A DNA stretch of 64,000 bases, taken from NCBI GenBank assembly GCA_964556755.1, contig CAZKXI010000005.1:1-64000 (forward strand), written 5' to 3'. Below the pieces are notes generated by a model. It searched no databases, was not told the origin of the DNA, and was given only the letters and a program-made list of their open reading frames with translations. The DNA is from UBA4085 sp964556755 (GTDB lineage Bacteria > Acidobacteriota > Aminicenantia > Aminicenantales > UBA4085). Shown one piece after another: positions 59,887 to 64,000 of this stretch; positions within the stretch are counted from its first letter, which is position 1; each line of letters opens with the position of its first letter. Made by a program: the position numbers and the translations under genes.

Positions 59887-61194
59887 ATGACTTCAAGGCG
59901 CCTCGCGTCTTCGGGGCCGGCGGCGGTTCGCCGCTGGGCCGTGGTCCTGGCCGGCATGGCCCTCCTGGGCCGAAGTCTTCCGGCCGAGGCCCAGGTCACC
60001 GCCATCAAGGCGGGTCCTGTCATCGACACGGCAAGGGGAGCGCTCCTTCCGCCCCAGGTCATCCTTGTGGAAGGCGGCCGGATCAAGGCCATGGGTCCGG
60101 ATGAGGCCGTGCCCGAGGGGGCCGCGGTCGTGGACCTGTCCGGCTATCATGTCCTGCCCGGGCTCATCGACGGCCATACCCATGTCTGCGAGATGATCTC
60201 CGGCGTGCCGGGATTCTCGGCGAACTACCGGGCCCACTACCTGCTGGAGACGACCCTGGACCGGGCCCTGCAGGGCGTGGCCAACCTGCGGGCTTTCCTG
60301 GACGCCGGCTTCACCACCCTGCGCGACATGGGCAACGCCGGCGAGTACGCCGACCTGGCCCTCAAGAAAGCCCTGGCCCTGGGCCGCATCAGCGGGCCCC
60401 GCCTGCTGGTCGCGGGCAAGATCATCGCCCCCTTCGCCGGCCAGAACGTGGTCAGCTACGACGCTCCCGACTATGCCCGGCGCGACTACCTCTACGCCGA
60501 CACCCGCGACGAGATGAAGAAGGCGATCCGCGAGAACATCCACTTCGGCGCGGACTGGATCAAGATCGTCATCGACGACCAGCGCTACATCTACTCCGCC
60601 GCGGACGTCCGCTTCATCGTCGAGGAGGCGGCGGCCGCCGGCCTCAAGGTGGCCGCCCACGCCCTGACCGAGAAGGGCATCCGCAACGCCGTGGAAGGGG
60701 GCGTCGCCACGATCGAGCACGGCTTTCAGATGCCCGACGACCTCATCCGCCTGGCCAAGGACAAAGGCGTTTGGCTCTGCGGCACGGAGCTGTCGAAGGA
60801 GGCCTGGGCGGTCTACGGCGTGACCCAGATCTACGACGGTGTCGTCGACCGGCTGAAGCGGGCCTATAAGCTGGGCCTGCCGATGGGATTCGGCTCGGAC
60901 CTGATCGTCGATGTGCCGGGGTACTCGCGCGGCGCGGCCGCCCTGACCATCACCCAGTCCTGGGTCGACGCCGGCGTCCCCGCGCCCGACATCCTCAGGG
61001 CCATGACCTGGGACGCGGCCCGGATGCTGGGGCTGCAGGACCGTTTGGGAGCCCTGAAGCCCGGCGCGGCGGCGGACATCATCGCCGTGGCCGCCAATCC
61101 GCTGGACGACATCAAGGCGCTGCGCGAGGTGGCCTGGGTCATGAAGGCCGGCGTCGTGTCCAAGGACGTCCGCCAGCCGCCCGCTTTGAAATAG
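59887..61194 (+). CDS. exported amidohydrolase
   Basis: 435 residues from the ATG at 59887 behind AAGGAGG. Signal peptide ends near PAEAQVT. Amidohydrolase-superfamily metal ligands can be followed: IDGHTHV (His97, His99), VAAHALTEKG, VATIEHGF and PMGFGSDLIVD with the final Asp. The beta-sandwich halves around the barrel (AGPVIDTARGALL; LKPGAAADIIAVAANPL) are typical of imidazolonepropionase/prolidase-like members. Such exported enzymes often cleave Xaa-Pro or other dipeptides, which would complement the tricorn protease. Substrate is inference. Confidence 0.88.
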   Translation: MTSRRLASSGPAAVRRWAVVLAGMALLGRSLPAEAQVTAIKAGPVIDTARGALLPPQVILVEGGRIKAMGPDEAVPEGAAVVDLSGYHVLPGLIDGHTHVCEMISGVPGFSANYRAHYLLETTLDRALQGVANLRAFLDAGFTTLRDMGNAGEYADLALKKALALGRISGPRLLVAGKIIAPFAGQNVVSYDAPDYARRDYLYADTRDEMKKAIRENIHFGADWIKIVIDDQRYIYSAADVRFIVEEAAAAGLKVAAHALTEKGIRNAVEGGVATIEHGFQMPDDLIRLAKDKGVWLCGTELSKEAWAVYGVTQIYDGVVDRLKRAYKLGLPMGFGSDLIVDVPGYSRGAAALTITQSWVDAGVPAPDILRAMTWDAARMLGLQDRLGALKPGAAADIIAVAANPLDDIKALREVAWVMKAGVVSKDVRQPPALK

Positions 61195-61220
61195 CAGACA
61201 CGTACCGGATTCCATTTCCA

Positions 61221-61234
61221 GATAGGTACCTATC
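61221..61234. other. 14-base perfect palindrome
   Basis: GATAGGTACCTATC lies about 25 bases after the amidohydrolase stop, in the 171-base gap before the convergent methyltransferase. It has no T-run, so it is not a typical terminator. It might be a protein-binding site or chance. Confidence 0.35.
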
Positions 61235-61365
61235 CTTGGCCCCGACTCTCTTTTCGGCGGTAAAGGCTTGATTATTTCCGTGGATTCTTCGATTCGGCGG
61301 TCCGTCGGCGATCGGATTCGGCGGATGTCGGACGCCGGCTGCGAATGAGGATGTCCGCCCGAGAG

Positions 61366-62118
61366 CTATTCGGGCTTGCCCGCCAGGACGACCACCGAGC
61401 TGCCGAAGGGCAGGCGGCGGCGGGAGGCCCACCGCCCCTCCCATCCGAGGAGAGCCGAGAGCACGGCATTGACGGGCTTGGCGGCCGGCGCCAGGTCTGA
61501 CCGGATCGGCCGCTCCGGGTGATGCTTCGCCGCGCTTTGCTCGGATCTCCTCTTGAGCCAGACGATCGGGAAAGTCGCCATGTAGAAATATGTGGCGTGG
61601 AGGGGGATGAATCCCGCCGCCCCGCACTTATCGGTGAGCTCCTTGAGGGTGTAGCGCCGGGCTCCCCTCATGGCGATATCGTGGGGGCCCCGCAAGGATG
61701 CGAAGGCCGAATCGGTGATCAGGACCAGGCCGCCGGGCGCGAGGGCGCGGGCCGCTTCACGCAAGACGGCGACGTCGTCGATCACGGCCTGGTGGTAGAG
61801 GACATCGAAGAGCGTTATCAGATCGAAGGCGGCGTCGTGGTAGGGGAGGCTGTTGATGTCGACGCGGGCCAGGCCGTCGATCCCGCGCTCCCGGCAGAAG
61901 GCGAGAGCGGGGGGGGCGAAATCGCAGCCGAAGACGCGGCCGAAACGGGCCATCCCGGCCACGTTGATTCCCGTGCCGCAGCCCGCGTCCAAAATCCGGA
62001 TCGGGACGCTTTTGGGGATCGCTCCAGCGAGAAGGCGGAAGGCCAACCGGCGGCGGGATTTGAACCACCAGTGGCGCTCCTCCAGCTCGAAATGGGCCCG
62101 GTATTCCTGGGGATTCAT
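61366..62118 (-). CDS. class I SAM-dependent methyltransferase
   Basis: 250 residues. RILDAGCGTGIN (41-52) is the SAM-binding glycine loop, followed by FGCDFAPPALAFCRERG (ribose-binding acid), DINSLPYHDAAFDLITLFDVLYH and GGLVLITDSAF. The N-terminal HFELEERHWWFKSRRR is a signature seen in methyltransferases of polysaccharide or O-antigen loci. Substrate unknown. Next to a sugar aminotransferase on the same strand (160 bases upstream), so a role in sugar or lipid modification is plausible. Confidence 0.9.
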   Translation of the reverse strand: MNPQEYRAHFELEERHWWFKSRRRLAFRLLAGAIPKSVPIRILDAGCGTGINVAGMARFGRVFGCDFAPPALAFCRERGIDGLARVDINSLPYHDAAFDLITLFDVLYHQAVIDDVAVLREAARALAPGGLVLITDSAFASLRGPHDIAMRGARRYTLKELTDKCGAAGFIPLHATYFYMATFPIVWLKRRSEQSAAKHHPERPIRSDLAPAAKPVNAVLSALLGWEGRWASRRRLPFGSSVVVLAGKPE

Positions 62119-62237
62119 AGCTTCAACCTCACGGCAAACGCGGCCGACCCCGATCCCACGCCGGCGGGCCGTTGAAACAGCTCGGCTCGGGCCCGGCCTT
62201 TCTCCGTTTTGATCGAAGAAAAGCCGCTTCGAAGCCG

Positions 62238-62285
62238 AATTCGGTATGTGTCTGAGAACTCAATTCGGTATGGGTCTGCTAATTC
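62238..62285. repeat. two tandem 24-base units next to DegT gene
   Basis: Two units starting AATTCGGTATG (62238-62261 and 62262-62285), identical in their first 11 bases and similar throughout. The second runs over the stop of the aminotransferase gene. Possibly a remnant of a mobile-element end or a short tandem duplication. Confidence 0.6.
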
Positions 62286-63463
62286 TGAGACTGGATTTCC
62301 TTGACGGCGTCGCAGACGGCCTTGATCTGGGCCGGCTTGAGGGCCAGGCCGCTGGGCAAATAGAAGCCGCGGGCCCCCAGATCGTCGGCCACGGGACAGT
62401 CCGCGCCGGCGTAGTCCGGGTCCCGGGCGAAGAGCGGCTGCCGCTGGACCGGGATGAAGAAGGTCCGGGTGTCGATGCCCCGCTCCTTGAGCTTGGCCAA
62501 GAGCGCATCGCGCGGCATCCCGAACTCGTCCTCCACCACCACCGCGTACATCCAGTAGACGCTGCGGGCCCAGGGCTTCTCCGGGGGCCGGGTCAGGCCG
62601 GCGACCTTGGCCAGCCGACGGCCGTAGGCCTCGGCCATGCGGCGCTTGATGGCGATGAAGCGGTCGATGGACTGCAGCTGGGCCAGGCCGATGGCCGCCT
62701 GGACGTTGGTCATGCGGTAGTTGTAGGCCAGCTCGGTGTGCAAGAAACGGCGGCCCGGGGCGTGGGCCAGGTCTTTGAGGCGGCGGGCTTTTTCGGCCAG
62801 GGCCTCGTCATCCGTGACGACCATGCCGCCTTCGCCGGTCGTCAGGATCTTGTTGGCGTAGAAGCTGAAGCAGCCGACCCGGCCCATGGCGCCGCAGAAG
62901 CGCGGTCCCTTGCGCCCTCCGAAGCGGTAGATCGCGCCATGAGCTTCGGCCGCGTCCTCGACCACATCCAAGCCGAATTCCCCGGCCAGCCCGAGGATCT
63001 CGTCCATGGCGCAGGGGTGCCCGAACAGGTGGACGGGCAGGAGCGCTTTGACCCGCCTTCCGGTGGCCTTATTGCGCAGGATCTTGGCCCGCCGGTCGTA
63101 CCGGCAGCCCTTCCTCAGAAAATGTTCCACTCGGTTGGGATCCAGGTTGTAGGTCTCGCGGTCGACGTCCAGGATGACCGGCTTGGCCCCCGTATAGAGG
63201 ACGGCGTAGGGGACCGCGATCATGGTCTGGGAGGGGATGACGACCTCGTCGCCGGGGCCCAAGCCCATGGCCGCCAGGGCCAGGTGTAAGGCCGTCGTGC
63301 CGCTGGTCGTGGTCACGGCGTGGCCGACGCCCAGATAATCGGCGAAGGCCGCCTCGAACTTGCCGATGTAGGATCCGGCCGAGGAGATCCAGCCCGTCCG
63401 GACGCAATCCGCCACGTAGCGCAGGGTGTTGCGGGCCAGGAGCGGCTCGTTGACGGGGATCAT
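62279..63463 (-). CDS. DegT/DnrJ/EryC1-family sugar aminotransferase
   Basis: 394 residues. PLP-fold marks: TTTSGTTALHLAL near 51-63, VVEDAAEAHGA with Asp170, and SFYANKILTTGEGG with the Schiff-base Lys205. The family adds an amino group to nucleotide-linked keto sugars for surface polysaccharides. The C-terminal region GIDTRTFFIPVQRQP is typical. It overlaps the cupin gene upstream by one base (TGATG at 63461-63465), so an operon for a modified amino sugar is likely. PseC, perosamine synthase or FdtB-like specificity cannot be told apart. Confidence 0.94.
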   Translation of the reverse strand: MIPVNEPLLARNTLRYVADCVRTGWISSAGSYIGKFEAAFADYLGVGHAVTTTSGTTALHLALAAMGLGPGDEVVIPSQTMIAVPYAVLYTGAKPVILDVDRETYNLDPNRVEHFLRKGCRYDRRAKILRNKATGRRVKALLPVHLFGHPCAMDEILGLAGEFGLDVVEDAAEAHGAIYRFGGRKGPRFCGAMGRVGCFSFYANKILTTGEGGMVVTDDEALAEKARRLKDLAHAPGRRFLHTELAYNYRMTNVQAAIGLAQLQSIDRFIAIKRRMAEAYGRRLAKVAGLTRPPEKPWARSVYWMYAVVVEDEFGMPRDALLAKLKERGIDTRTFFIPVQRQPLFARDPDYAGADCPVADDLGARGFYLPSGLALKPAQIKAVCDAVKEIQSQN

Positions 63464-63873
63464 CAGAAGAATTCCTTGTCGTCCGCCCCCGCGTACGGCC
63501 CCTGTTTGACCTCGATCATCTTGGAGGGCTCCAGGACCTTGACCGAGTGGCCGCCGCGGGCCAGCAGCACGGCGTCCCCGGGGCGGAGGAAGAAGGCCTT
63601 GATCGTCTCGCCCTCGTCGGTGCAGATCGTCACCCGAACCCGGCCTTCCAGGAGGACGAGGACTTCCTGGGTGCGGAAGATCTCCCGCCGGACCAGCCGG
63701 TGCCGGTGGCGCTTGACCTCCTTGCCCTTGGGATGGACCAGCATCCCCAGCTGCTGGGAGAACTCGCCGGGGGTGAAGAAGCTGGGTCCCGGCTGGTCGT
63801 ATTCCCGCCGCAGGAGGATGGCGTAGATCTCGCCGCCCTTCTCGATCCTGGTCAATCCCTTGCTCTTGCTCAC
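63463..63873 (-). CDS. WxcM/FdtA-like sugar cupin
   Basis: 136 residues from the GTG at 63873, six bases after AGGAGG; a longer reading from 63894 would start inside that ribosome site. The jelly-roll has LGMLVHPKGKEVKRHRHRLV (split by the strand turn), FRTQEVLVLLEGRVRVTI and LRPGDAVLLARGGHSVKVLE, with the His cluster of cupin epimerases or isomerases. FdtA/WxcM proteins isomerise dTDP-keto sugars before transamination, so it fits the aminotransferase that follows in a one-base overlap. It could also be a plain sugar-phosphate cupin. Confidence 0.75.
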   Translation of the reverse strand: MSKSKGLTRIEKGGEIYAILLRREYDQPGPSFFTPGEFSQQLGMLVHPKGKEVKRHRHRLVRREIFRTQEVLVLLEGRVRVTICTDEGETIKAFFLRPGDAVLLARGGHSVKVLEPSKMIEVKQGPYAGADDKEFF

Positions 63874-63913
63874 GCGAACCCTCCTCTCCCGCACGGTCCC
63901 CGGCCGGCCGGGC

Positions 63914-64000
63914 TCAACGTATCCTGGCGAAGCGCAGCTTGACCGTCAACCAGACATACTTCCACCCCTTGCGGACGAAGTCCCCGAATCTCTGGCCGGT
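63914..64000 (-). CDS. partial gene, C-terminus only
   Basis: The minus strand is open from the window edge to a TGA at 63914, giving 28 residues (TGQRFGDFVRKGWKYVWL and a basic end LRFARIR). The amphipathic basic tail is like the end of a glycosyltransferase or membrane-associated enzyme, but no family can be assigned. It is 40 bases before the cupin gene, so it is probably the upstream gene of the same surface-sugar operon. Confidence 0.55.
   Translation of the reverse strand, partial: TGQRFGDFVRKGWKYVWLTVKLRFARIR

Noticed and set aside
61221..61234. 14-base palindrome as a transcription terminator
   Set aside because: No loop can form in a perfect 14-base palindrome and no T-tract follows on either strand.

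Overview
The window is a 64 kb piece of a high-GC bacterial genome, with one 100-base run of N flanked by a 55-base duplication, which points to a draft or metagenome assembly. The gene set fits an uncultured organotrophic member of the Acidobacteriota/Aminicenantes type. It includes a zinc-ribbon/Ser-Thr kinase/TolB-like/TPR sensor protein, a secreted tricorn-type protease, a DUF5117/DUF4953-type metalloprotease, several secreted glycosidases and esterases, a Gld-type ABC system with DUF4340, and a flavodiiron protein. This placement is inferred from gene content; no rRNA or ribosomal marker is present. Many SD-like AGGAGG sites and sigma70-like TTGACA/TATAAT promoters can be read.

Layout. 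0-11 kb: secreted or envelope hydrolases (alpha/beta hydrolase, GH43-like propeller, SGNH hydrolase, zinc metalloprotease, C45-like lipoprotein), a PHP-domain protein and an aldo/keto reductase. 11-14 kb: an SPFH / ribbon-helix-helix / 26-residue membrane peptide operon behind an iterated operator, then a PerR-like regulator with a peroxiredoxin. 14.2-14.5 kb: tRNA-Ser(GCT) followed by two copies of a 53-base repeat. 14.5-23.5 kb: secreted proteins, a GH106-like glycosidase, a URO-D-fold protein, a two-domain alpha/beta hydrolase and an acyl-ACP thioesterase. 23.6-32.8 kb: tricorn protease, sensor kinase and a BlaI/M56 pair with a triple dyad operator. 32.9-37.2 kb: a small membrane protein with a multi-TM LuxR regulator, a lipoprotein related to spermidine synthase, and a CBM9-like/esterase protein. 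37.4-44.3 kb: a co-directional run with DUF1846, a YIP1-like membrane protein, a GH15-like hydrolase, an MFS exporter, a DUF985 cupin and a cysteine-rich exported protein. 44.3-47 kb: flavodiiron protein and a DHH-like protein, converging on a 346-base palindromic element. 47-52 kb: exported proteins, a sialidase-like propeller, MutY and two barrel-like proteins. 52-58.6 kb: argS and a Gld-type ABC operon. 58.7-64 kb: foldase, amidohydrolase, methyltransferase, and sugar aminotransferase/cupin genes that look like the edge of a surface-polysaccharide locus.

The lifestyle suggested is degradation of polysaccharide and protein by secreted enzymes, with protection against O2, NO and peroxide (flavodiiron protein, PerR, peroxiredoxin). 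The most unusual items are: the 346-base inverted-repeat element with a TTTTAA duplication, inserted exactly between two convergent stop codons; the SPFH/RHH/micro-peptide operon with three TGATAT boxes at 11-base spacing; and a DHH-like protein whose motifs are in the reverse of the usual order.
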